Shown here one piece after another: positions 43,753 to 51,206 of a stretch of 64,000 bases of DNA. How positions within the stretch are numbered: the stretch's first letter is position 1; each line of letters starts with the position of its first letter. The DNA is from Paenibacillus sp. FSL R5-0490 (lineage in GTDB: Bacteria; Bacillota; Bacilli; Bacillales; Cytobacillaceae). A program made the translations under genes and the position numbers. The notes under the pieces were generated by a model. The model was not told the origin of the DNA. It saw only the letters and a list, made by a program, of their open reading frames with translations, and searched no databases. The stretch is taken from contig NZ_MRTQ01000008.1 in the NCBI RefSeq assembly GCF_001956215.1, positions 62,001 to 126,000 on the forward strand, in the 5' to 3' direction.

Positions 43753-44250
43753 TTGGGAAGAAAGTTTGAATTAAACCTGCTGCGCAGCCTCTTTATTTTG
43801 GGAATCGGAGCTTTCTTCCATTTGGTCAGAAAGCCTCCTATAAAAGACTGGCTTATCGTGTTCTTTTTGAAAAGCTATATTGCCACCTTCTTAGACAATC
43901 TCTTAGTGCGAAAAGGCTATCTCAAGTACCCGGTTAATCTGTTTAAAACGTTTGATGTCAGTGTCCTATTCAGCTATCTCATTTTTCCGATTACGTGTGT
44001 TTATTTTAATCAGCAGACCCGGAATAGCGGCCTGAAGGATATCCTGCTGAAGTCCATGATTTTTAGTGTTCCATCGGCAATTGCCGAACATTTTCTTGAA
44101 AAACACACACAGTTAATCAGATATAAGAAATCATGGAACTCCTATTATAGCTTCATATCTATAATGGCGACCTTCCTGGTGACGCGCGGAATAATGGGTG
44201 TGATTAGTAAATCTTCAGAAAAGCAAAGAACCACAGCTCCAAAACACTAA
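43753..44250 (+). CDS. CBO0543-family membrane protein
   Basis: A 165-aa hydrophobic protein with about four membrane segments and the motif KPPIKDWLIVFFLKSYIATFLDNLLV, which I associate with the sporeformer-specific CBO0543 family of unknown function. Two TTG starts are possible: 43753 is 9 nt from AAAGGAG, while 43747 is only 3 nt away. Last gene of the spore-coat/adhB operon; a terminator follows at 44227-44270. Confidence 0.75.
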   Translation: MGRKFELNLLRSLFILGIGAFFHLVRKPPIKDWLIVFFLKSYIATFLDNLLVRKGYLKYPVNLFKTFDVSVLFSYLIFPITCVYFNQQTRNSGLKDILLKSMIFSVPSAIAEHFLEKHTQLIRYKKSWNSYYSFISIMATFLVTRGIMGVISKSSEKQRTTAPKH

Positions 44251-44270
44251 TTGGAGCTGTGGTTCTTTTC
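44227..44270 (+). terminator. Terminator of the adhB operon
   Basis: AACCACAGCTCCAA pairs with TTGGAGCTGTGGTT, then CTTTTCCTTT. Confidence 0.85.
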
Positions 44271-44300
44271 CTTTATTCCTTCTGAAAGCCACCGCGTCAC

Positions 44301-45173
44301 TTAACGATAAGTTATTTCCAGAAACTGAACAGTGGTTTGATACCTGTCAATCCGGACTTTGAGTTCGAAATCATCAAGCTCGTAGGTTACCTCTTCACAC
44401 TTGGCTGATTCGTAGCAAGTTACCGTTTTTGTCTTGTTTGCATCTCCATACATTTTAACTGCTTCGGCCTTAGTAAAGGGAAGCGCAGGAACCATACGCG
44501 GGCTTAAATATTCCGGATATACAGCAAGGCTGCCAATGGTGCCATCCTTCATATTCAATGCTGCCCTTACACCGGCACCATCACCCTGGTAGTAAAAGCT
44601 TTTACTATTGAGCTGGGTCTCAGTCTTTTTTGGCTTTCCCATTCTCGATATGATGTCATCATAGGCATCTCCAGGCTTTAAGCCAAAAATATGAAGCCCG
44701 CCTCTGGAAAGAATGAAGGCATCATTAATTCCTGCCTTTTTGACTGCCTCCAGCTGATTCACAGCATTCTTTTTGTCTTTAAAAGCACCTGCCTGTACAC
44801 GGTAATAGGTTTTGCCATCAATGACAGCCGTGCTGATAGAGGTTGGGATGTTTATTTTCTTCAGTTGTTCTGCCCGCTTTTCCGCATTCTCTTTCTTGCT
44901 GAAAGAACCGGCAATAATCTTATGATATAAAGCTTCCTCCCCGGATAAAAGGAGACGCTGTCCCGGATAGATGGTCGTACCTATTAAATCATTCAGCTCC
45001 GAAATCTGCGACACACTCAGATGATGCTTCTTAGCCAGGGAATAAAGTGTATCCCCTTTTTTGACCACAGCTATATCTGTATCTACGCTATGGTCTGCTA
45101 AAACAGCTCCCCCTGAAAAAATAACAGCCAGAGATAGGACTCCTGCTGCAAATGCCTGTTTGATTTTCTTCAT
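44301..45173 (-). CDS. Secreted LysM + SPOR domain protein
   Basis: A 290-aa protein with a signal peptide (KKIKQAFAAGVL core, cleavage near VLA-DH), a LysM repeat (VVKKGDTLYSLAKKHHLSVS), a SPOR region (YHKIIAGSFSKKENAEKRAE to YYRVQAGAFKDKKNA), and a C-terminal domain (GLKPGDAYDDIISRMGKP) like DUF4309 proteins. LysM and SPOR both bind peptidoglycan, so it should sit in the wall. The ATG at 45173 follows GAGGTGA; a reading from 45254 is rejected. Confidence 0.88.
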   Translation of the reverse strand: MKKIKQAFAAGVLSLAVIFSGGAVLADHSVDTDIAVVKKGDTLYSLAKKHHLSVSQISELNDLIGTTIYPGQRLLLSGEEALYHKIIAGSFSKKENAEKRAEQLKKINIPTSISTAVIDGKTYYRVQAGAFKDKKNAVNQLEAVKKAGINDAFILSRGGLHIFGLKPGDAYDDIISRMGKPKKTETQLNSKSFYYQGDGAGVRAALNMKDGTIGSLAVYPEYLSPRMVPALPFTKAEAVKMYGDANKTKTVTCYESAKCEEVTYELDDFELKVRIDRYQTTVQFLEITYR

Positions 45174-45290
45174 TACATTCACCTCACTATATATGACGAA
45201 GGGAAATAATGGATGTCGCAGAGGGACGAGCCTATTTTGGAAAATGGGCAGCATCGGTTGTTATCATTTTTTCAATTCCATTTCCAAACA

Positions 45291-45325
45291 AAAGAGAGAT
45301 GGCCCAAAAGCCATCTCCCTCTTTT
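45291..45325 (-). terminator. Terminator of the FdhF/YdeP-type gene
   Basis: AAAGAGAGATGGC with GCCATCTCCCTCTTT around CCAAAA; T run on the minus strand. Confidence 0.85.
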
Positions 45326-47685
45326 TATGCTGGTGCATCGATTTCATCTTCAGCGATGTGTTTTTCGTTATATTCAACGTCTTTGCGGGCATTGTAGCGG
45401 TCCGCTTTTTCGAGGGTAACCGTGATGTTATAGTCAGGGATACCAGCGAATTTTTCGTAGCGGCCTCTTGGCAATAGGAAGTTACCTTCAGGGAAGTGGA
45501 CTTCTACGTTGCCGCGGGCGATATCGACGAATTTGGCTCTTCCCTGGAAGACACCGAATCCGTTGTAAAGGACGATGCCTTCACCTTCTGCAATGCTTAA
45601 GTCTTTTCCATCTTCTGCGTTCATTAATACATCGTATCGTCCGGCACCATTCAGCGGGTCCACTTCTTTGTAGACCATGGAATTGAACTGCTTGCCGCGG
45701 CGGGATGTGACGATGAACTGGCCTTCTTTTTTGCCAAGGTCAGGTATATCGACGGTAATCAGTGTGCCTTTTCCATCCGGAGTCGGGCAAATGCCGTCCT
45801 CGCAAAGCCATGCTCCGCCCCATTGGAAGACATCCCCTGCTTTTTTCAGATGCTGGATGCCATCATAATTAGGATTCGCTACAGCAATTTCATCCCGGAT
45901 TTCCTGTGCATCTTTAAAATCAACAAGATGGGCAGTCTCAGGCTTTACGCGTTTTGCGAGATCAATATAAATTTTCCACTCTTCGCGCGCCTCTGCAATT
46001 TTATTTTTATTTCCTTCAATTTCAGGACTGAAGTACACCATTCTCTCCGTTGAAGTGGAGGTACCGCCGCCCTCCTGCTCGTACCTTGTTTTAGCAGGCA
46101 GCACGATGACCGCTTCTTTTGCATCAACCAGGGTAGACGTATTTAAAATGATATCCTGGTGAACACGGATATCCAGTTCAGAAAGAGCTTTTTCGATAAA
46201 ATCAGGATCCGGCATGGTCTCAAGGAAGTTGCCGCCTGATAGATAGTAAAGCTTGATTTTTCGTTCATGGTCTTCAGGCAGCAGAATATTCTCCAGTGTC
46301 ACCCCGACAATATCACCCTGCCATTTCTCAAGCTCAAAACCCCAAAGATTTTGAATGCGGTCAAAAGTGTCACCATAAAAATCTCCGCCAGGCAATACGA
46401 ATGGATCGGCACCCATTTCACCGCTTCCCTGTACAGATGAATGGCCGCGGAATGGCATCAAGCCATTGTGCTTACGTCCCAGATGGCCGCGAAGAAGCGC
46501 AAGATTTGCTACCTGTGAGATATTATCTGTCGCAAACGAATGCATCGTCAGGCCAAGAGCCCAGGCATAGACTGCGTTTTTGCTGTTCGCAAGCAGTTCA
46601 GCAAGCTCGATGATCCGCTCTTTCGTTACACCGGAAGATTTAATAATATCTTCCCATGACTGCTCTTTCACTTTCTTTTTCAAATCCTCATAACCATTCA
46701 CATGCTCGTTCACAAAGTTATGATTGATGGCAGAACCGCGCTCCGCTTTCTCCATGTCAAACCAATGCTTCATGATGCCGTGCATAAAGGCAATGTCTCC
46801 GCCGATGTTGACCTGATAAAAGTCATCAGCGATTTTTGTGCCGAATAAAGCTGATTCAGGGTTTGATGGAATCCAGTATTTGTCCATCGCCGGCTCTTTA
46901 TATGGATTAACGACGATAATTTTTGTTCCGTTCTTTTTCGCTTCAAGCATATATTTGGATGATACAGGCGAGCTGTTTGAAGCCACGCTTCCCCAGAATA
47001 AAAGGACATCCGTTCCGATCCAGTCAAGGTAGTTGGCTGTAGAAGCACCTACTCCAATGGAACGCTTCAACGCGGTTTTAGAAGGAGAATGGCAAATGCG
47101 GCTCGCATTATCGATATGATTCGTTCCCAGGAAGCGGGCAACTTTAGCTGCCACATAATACGATTCATTCGTAATTCCGCGGCTAGTCAGGTAGAACGCA
47201 TACTGCTTAGGGTCGAGCACCTTCATTTTTTCAGCAATCATGTTCATCGCATCATCCCAAGTGATCCGGGAGAATTTGCGCTCCCCTTTTCTGCGGATCA
47301 TCGGATATGGGATGCGGCCGAGCTTGCGAAGCTCGGTGCTGTCATATTTGCGCAGCTCATCAATATCAGCATGCAGAATGTCCGGTTTGATTGCACCGGC
47401 TGTGTTTAAACGAAGAACATTTAAACGTGTTGTACAAACATGCGGTCCTTTAAGCGTCTGGTCATAAAGACCGGAAACGCCAAGCGCACAGCCATCGCAG
47501 ACACCTTTTGTCAGTATATTTGTGGCATAGCCGATATTATCTTTGTTTTCCCATAGGATTTTTGCTGTATCCCTCATATGCTTTGGCTTGATTTTGCCAA
47601 GCCCGAACGGAATCGGACTCACCCAATGCTTTGGATCCGGCATGGCCTTTTTATTCTGAGGTCCTGGATGTTTTGTTTTTCCCAT
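45325..47685 (-). CDS. FdhF/YdeP-family molybdopterin oxidoreductase
   Basis: A 786-aa bis-MGD enzyme of the formate dehydrogenase H/YdeP group, without ferredoxin domains. The N-terminus has only a CDGCALG Cys pair instead of the CxxCxxxC-type cluster site. The Mo ligand position reads SRICHSPS with a Cys codon. Other blocks: KYAFYLTSRGITNESYYVA, GHSSVQGSGEMGADPF. YdeP in E. coli is tied to acid resistance; true formate activity is not assured. Start is ATG 47685 (MGKTKHPG) after AAGGAG; a GTG three codons earlier overlaps that site. Paired with an OFA transporter upstream. Confidence 0.92.
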   Translation of the reverse strand: MGKTKHPGPQNKKAMPDPKHWVSPIPFGLGKIKPKHMRDTAKILWENKDNIGYATNILTKGVCDGCALGVSGLYDQTLKGPHVCTTRLNVLRLNTAGAIKPDILHADIDELRKYDSTELRKLGRIPYPMIRRKGERKFSRITWDDAMNMIAEKMKVLDPKQYAFYLTSRGITNESYYVAAKVARFLGTNHIDNASRICHSPSKTALKRSIGVGASTANYLDWIGTDVLLFWGSVASNSSPVSSKYMLEAKKNGTKIIVVNPYKEPAMDKYWIPSNPESALFGTKIADDFYQVNIGGDIAFMHGIMKHWFDMEKAERGSAINHNFVNEHVNGYEDLKKKVKEQSWEDIIKSSGVTKERIIELAELLANSKNAVYAWALGLTMHSFATDNISQVANLALLRGHLGRKHNGLMPFRGHSSVQGSGEMGADPFVLPGGDFYGDTFDRIQNLWGFELEKWQGDIVGVTLENILLPEDHERKIKLYYLSGGNFLETMPDPDFIEKALSELDIRVHQDIILNTSTLVDAKEAVIVLPAKTRYEQEGGGTSTSTERMVYFSPEIEGNKNKIAEAREEWKIYIDLAKRVKPETAHLVDFKDAQEIRDEIAVANPNYDGIQHLKKAGDVFQWGGAWLCEDGICPTPDGKGTLITVDIPDLGKKEGQFIVTSRRGKQFNSMVYKEVDPLNGAGRYDVLMNAEDGKDLSIAEGEGIVLYNGFGVFQGRAKFVDIARGNVEVHFPEGNFLLPRGRYEKFAGIPDYNITVTLEKADRYNARKDVEYNEKHIAEDEIDAPA

Positions 47686-47804
47686 CTGAAACACTCCTTT
47701 ATCTTTTTCTATTTAATAGAGATCCTTAATCTCTTAATTCTCAATGGTTAAGTTGCATTTATTATTGTAAATGGATGAATGGATTAATTTTTCCCTTTTT
47801 TCAT

Positions 47805-47857
47805 AAAAAACCGCCGCAAAAAGCCTCTACTTCTAGATGCTGATTTCTGCGGCGGTT
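47805..47857 (-). terminator. Terminator after the second OFA transporter transcript
   Basis: AACCGCCGCA and TGCGGCGGTT with a 27-nt loop; TTTTTTATG on the minus strand. Confidence 0.78.
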
Positions 47858-47895
47858 AGTCTTTAGCAGGATCGCTGCCAAGTGCCATACCAATA

Positions 47896-48129
47896 GAAAA
47901 GCGGAAGCGCCTTGCTCAGATGAACTTCAACTAAAAACCGCCACGTCCTGTGGCGAACGTTGAAGCCAGCACATCCTGTGCAAGTCCGACAGGCATAAGA
48001 CGAATCACGCAGGAAACCTCCCAAAGCAAGCTTTGGTCGGGCGATGTATCGCTGACGAAGCTTTCCTTGTCCTGATTTCTGGAGTGATTTGGCTTATGTC
48101 CCGAGGGGCTAGGCGCTGGAGCTAGACAC
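47896..48129. repeat. Interspersed repeat of the Bacillaceae type (GAAAAGCGGAAGCGCC...GGCGCTGGAGCTAGACA)
   Basis: About 234 bp with ends GAAAAGCGGAAGCGCC and GGCGCTGGAGCTAGAC. It contains a chain of small hairpins: CGCCAC/GTGGCG, GCAC/GTGC, CCAAAGC/GCTTTGG and GCGAT/ATCGC. Elements with these ends are, from memory, widespread between genes in Bacillaceae; function unknown. It lies in the 3' region of the OFA transporter transcript. The rest of 47695-48160 holds the terminator above and AT-rich upstream DNA. Confidence 0.65.
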
Positions 48130-48160
48130 TATCTATCTTGAATGCTGTTTTAATTAGAAT

Positions 48161-49423
48161 TTAACTTGCTATACGCTCATTAGCTTCATTTTGCCTGCGT
48201 AATTTTTTCATATCAAAACGGATCAGGATGGACACAATGAGTGCCACCACAAAAAGTCCGGCAAAGCTTGTCAGACTTGAAGCATAGCTTCCTGTTGAAT
48301 CCTTCATCCATGCTGCAAACATCGGGCCTGCAAGACCGGCTGCAGCCCATGCTGTAAGGATGTATCCGTGAATGGCGCCAAGCTGCTTTGTTCCAAAAAC
48401 ATCGCCGATAAATGCCGGGATGGATGAGAATCCTCCGCCATACATGGTGTACACAACAGCAAGCATAATCTGGAAAAGAATCGCTTCTTTTGTGATCGGA
48501 AGCAAAAGGAATAGGGCGATCTGTGATACGAAGAAAATCGTATAGGTGTTCGGGCGGCCAATATAGTCGGAAATGGATGCCCATGCCAGACGGCCCAGTC
48601 CATTAAAGATGCCAAGCACTCCGACAAGCGTGGCTGCTTCTGCCGTTGTCAGGCCTATGCTTTCCTGTGCCAGCGGCTTTGCAGCTGACAAAATCGCAAT
48701 TCCGCACGTTACATTAATGAACAGCATGAACCATAAATAATAGAATCGGGTTGTCTTTACTGCTTCATTCGCCGTTAACTGTGCCAAATCCTGTTTAATT
48801 TTGATTTTTCCGGCTGCAGCTTTTTCCTTCATGCCTTCAGGTGCCCAGCCTTCAGGCGGCTTTTCTAAGTATAAAGATGATAATGTCATAATAATCAAGT
48901 AGGCTGCACCTAAAATAAAGAACGTGTTAGCAGTACCAACAGATTTAATCAGTCCATCCATGACAGGACTCGCTACTGCTGCAGCAAAGCCAAATCCCAT
49001 GATGGCAAGGCCTGTTGCAAATCCGCGGCGGTCAGGGAACCATTTTACCAGTGTGGATACCGGCGCAATATAGCCGACTCCCAAACCAATTCCCCCAAGT
49101 ACCCCGTAGGTTATGTACAAAAATGGCAAGGATCCCATATTTACGGCCAATCCGGCTCCCAGCATGCCAGCCCCGAAGAATCCTGCTGCCAGAAGACCAG
49201 CTTTTTTTGGTCCGTGCTTTTCAACAAAGTGGCCAAGAAAGGCTGCTGACAATCCCAGAAATAGAATCGCCAAACTGAAGGTCAGCTGTACTTCCTTTGA
49301 TGACCAGCCAAACTGCTCAATCAATGGATTGGTAAAGTTGCTCCAGGCGTAAACCGAACCGATGGAGATATGAATCCCTACGGCCGAGGCGGCAATCAGC
49401 CACCGATTTTTTGTCTTTTTCAC
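48161..49423 (-). CDS. OFA-family MFS transporter, second copy
   Basis: A 420-aa, 12-TM permease very similar along its length to the protein at 17327-18592: MKKTKNRWLIAASAVGIHISIGSVYA, GLGVGYIAPVSTLVKWFPDRRG, LAQLTANEAVKTTRFY, YGGGFSSIPAFIGDVFGTKQLG. GTG start with GAGGGGG. It precedes the FdhF/YdeP gene in the same direction, though a terminator and a repeat intervene. Likely carries formate, oxalate or a related anion. Confidence 0.9.
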   Translation of the reverse strand: MKKTKNRWLIAASAVGIHISIGSVYAWSNFTNPLIEQFGWSSKEVQLTFSLAILFLGLSAAFLGHFVEKHGPKKAGLLAAGFFGAGMLGAGLAVNMGSLPFLYITYGVLGGIGLGVGYIAPVSTLVKWFPDRRGFATGLAIMGFGFAAAVASPVMDGLIKSVGTANTFFILGAAYLIIMTLSSLYLEKPPEGWAPEGMKEKAAAGKIKIKQDLAQLTANEAVKTTRFYYLWFMLFINVTCGIAILSAAKPLAQESIGLTTAEAATLVGVLGIFNGLGRLAWASISDYIGRPNTYTIFFVSQIALFLLLPITKEAILFQIMLAVVYTMYGGGFSSIPAFIGDVFGTKQLGAIHGYILTAWAAAGLAGPMFAAWMKDSTGSYASSLTSFAGLFVVALIVSILIRFDMKKLRRQNEANERIAS

Positions 49424-49448
49424 TCTTTTTCCCCCTCGTAATGCTCAT

Positions 49449-49546
49449 ACCGTTGTAAACGGTTTCAGGTTGATTTCCTGAAACAAAAAACCGCCAATCT
49501 TCCCCGCATTCCCGAATTTGGGTATGCTTAAGAAGGATTGACGGTT
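49449..49546 (-). promoter_or_regulatory. Structured leader with attenuator-like terminator before the second OFA transporter
   Basis: On the minus strand a long imperfect hairpin (49489-49546; arms AACCG-CAATC and GATTG-CGGTT) is followed by GGTTTTTTG, i.e. a terminator about 60 nt before the GTG start. Two further hairpins follow, GTTTCAGG/CCTGAAAC (49462-49484) and ACCGTT/AACGGT (49449-49463). Such an order suggests transcription attenuation or the end of an upstream RNA. In 49547-49743 I see no convincing gene. Confidence 0.5.
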
Positions 49547-49743
49547 AGTATCAAGCAGGATGCGCTGCTTAAAGGACCAACTGTTAATCTAATAGAATCT
49601 GATGGCATTTTAACCGACGACAGGATCGCTATCTCAAATCAAAATGTGACAGATTTTCGAACTATTAAAAATCATATCACTTTAAAAAAGCTTGTTCAAG
49701 CCCTTTTTAGCAATTTTTCACTATGGAGGTGTTGGTTTATATA

Positions 49744-49775
49744 CAAAAAAACTCCGAAAATGATTCCCGGAGTTC
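49744..49775 (-). terminator. Terminator of glpQ-like gene
   Basis: AACTCCG and CGGAGTT around 11 nt; minus-strand T run. Confidence 0.7.
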
Positions 49776-49781
49776 TTCTAT

Positions 49782-50633
49782 TTATCTCCCTTTTGTCACA
49801 TCATGAAGCAAATCCGGATGGTTTGTGAACATGCCGGTTACTCCCCAATTAATCAGCTGCTTCATTCTTTCCTTGTCGTTGACAGTATACGGATGCAGTT
49901 CAAGACCGCTGTTCACAACCTTTTGAACATATTCCTCATTTAAATACGTATGGTTAGGACCAATGCCCATCGCGTACTGCTTTATTTCACTAATCTCTGC
50001 ATCAGTTATTTCTGCGTCCACTTTATATGAGATTAATTGTACAAGTTTAATAGATGGGTCCAATTCATTCATCACTTTTAGGCTTTGAGAGCTGAATGAC
50101 TGGACGAGCAGTTTATTTTTATTAATCTTATACTTATCAACCAGACGAAGCAGTTCCTTTTCCATGCCAGGGTAAACATCCGGTGATTTCGTTTCAATGT
50201 AATAGCTGCTGTTTTTTCCAAACTTCTTGAAAACCTCTTCAAGTGTCGGCACCTTTAAGCCTTCGTATTCCGCTTTTGAAGCATACGGGTACTTCTCATT
50301 AAACCAGCTGCCTGCATCAAGCTGCTTTATTTCGTTTAAGGTATAATCCTTTACGTATCCTTTTCCATCTGTCGTCCGGTCCAGCGTCACGTCGTGCATC
50401 GCAATGAGATGCCCATCCTTTGTCATCTGCAAATCCACTTCAATATAATCCCCATGCATTTTCTCGCCCATGTCATATGCAGCGATTGTATGCTCAGGTG
50501 CATAAGCAGAAGCCCCGCGATGTGACACATTTACAATGTCCTTATGCATATCTTTTGCCAGTGCTGCACCTGCTCCAAACGCATTTAGCCCAATAACTGC
50601 CGCACCAATAACCGAAATCATTTTCTTCTTCAA
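49782..50633 (-). CDS. glpQ: Glycerophosphodiester phosphodiesterase, secreted (GlpQ-like)
   Basis: Hydrolyses glycerophosphodiesters to glycerol-3-P and an alcohol. The 283-aa protein has a signal peptide (KKKMISVIGAAVIGLNAFGAGAALA) and the GDPD motifs NVSHRGASAYAPEHT (catalytic His-Arg), GDYIEVDLQMTKDGHLIAMHD (Glu, Asp, His) and YYIETKSP. C-terminal LHPYTVNDKERM and GMFTNHPDLL are typical. The TTG start at 50633 is close to GGAG; ATG 50621 is the alternative. In Bacillus GlpQ also degrades teichoic acid under phosphate limitation. Confidence 0.92.
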   Translation of the reverse strand: MKKKMISVIGAAVIGLNAFGAGAALAKDMHKDIVNVSHRGASAYAPEHTIAAYDMGEKMHGDYIEVDLQMTKDGHLIAMHDVTLDRTTDGKGYVKDYTLNEIKQLDAGSWFNEKYPYASKAEYEGLKVPTLEEVFKKFGKNSSYYIETKSPDVYPGMEKELLRLVDKYKINKNKLLVQSFSSQSLKVMNELDPSIKLVQLISYKVDAEITDAEISEIKQYAMGIGPNHTYLNEEYVQKVVNSGLELHPYTVNDKERMKQLINWGVTGMFTNHPDLLHDVTKGR

Positions 50634-50778
50634 TGTCTCCGTCCCCTATCTATAATGGTTTACACATTAAGAATAGTGACGAAATATTAACCCTGTTCTA
50701 ATATTATGTAAAACCTGGGAGAATAATAGATTACAGGAATATTAATACAAGCCTTTCTGAATGGGTCTTATTCACCGT

Positions 50779-50844
50779 TGTAGAAACTTGTAATCTTTTT
50801 ATAAGTTTTGTCGAAACTGTTTATTTGCCGGTTAATTTGTCGAT
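50779..50844 (+). promoter_or_regulatory. Spo0A-box-like sequences upstream of the Spo0E-like gene
   Basis: TTGTAGAAACT (TGTAGAA at 50779-50785), TTGTCGAAACT (TGTCGAA, perfect 0A box, 50809-50815) and TTTGTCGAT (50838-50844) are spaced 30 and 29 bp. A TATAAT-like -10 (ATATAATATT) follows before ATG 50887. The remaining DNA from 50634 shows no gene. Confidence 0.55.
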
Positions 50845-50886
50845 AATAGAATATAATATTTCATCCCCAGATTAGGAGCCGAATCA

Positions 50887-51060
50887 ATGACCACACCTTC
50901 GACTGCTATAAAAAAACTTCACAATGACATCGATGTCCTGCGCAAAAAGATGATTTCTGTTGGAAAAAACAAGGGATTGTCACACCCTGAAACGCTTATG
51001 TACTCAGAGGAGCTCGATAAGCTCATCTATAAAGTGCAGCGAAGCAAGCTCATCCATTAG
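50887..51060 (+). CDS. Spo0E-like aspartyl-phosphate phosphatase (57 aa)
   Basis: Signature YSEELDKLIYKVQ preceded by a first helix (AIKKLHNDIDVLRKKMISVG). As in other Spo0E proteins, a short Gly-Leu-Ser turn separates the two helices. TAGGAGC precedes ATG 50887. Spo0A-box-like elements upstream suggest feedback: Spo0A-P would control a phosphatase that removes its own phosphate. Second family member in the window (see 27863-28045). Confidence 0.87.
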   Translation: MTTPSTAIKKLHNDIDVLRKKMISVGKNKGLSHPETLMYSEELDKLIYKVQRSKLIH

Positions 51061-51084
51061 AACAACCCTCCATATTTCAAAAAC

Positions 51085-51110
51085 GCACACTCTTGTAAAA
51101 AGGAGTGTGC
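51085..51110 (+). terminator. Terminator of the Spo0E-like gene
   Basis: GCACACTC and GAGTGTGC around 10 nt, then TTGTTTT. Confidence 0.8.
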
Positions 51111-51143
51111 TTGTTTTGATTAAACGCTAATCGTGCATTTTTA

Positions 51144-51172
51144 TTGAGAAAAACGAAAAATACCGCCATAAT
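51144..51172 (+). promoter_or_regulatory. Promoter of the candidate selenoprotein gene
   Basis: TTGAGA (51144-51149), 17 bp, CATAAT (51167-51172); ATG follows 35 nt later. A well-formed promoter argues against a dead gene. Confidence 0.6.
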
Positions 51173-51206
51173 GAAAATATAATAACTATAAGGAAATGGA
51201 GATCAT

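Noticed and set aside
44301-44370. Prophage or lysis gene reading of the LysM protein
   Set aside because: No catalytic lysin domain, no phage genes nearby; LysM plus SPOR fits a wall-bound protein.
49538-49828. 96-aa plus-strand ORF
   Set aside because: Its start touches the supposed ribosome site, it overlaps a hairpin and the end of glpQ, and it has no recognisable domain.
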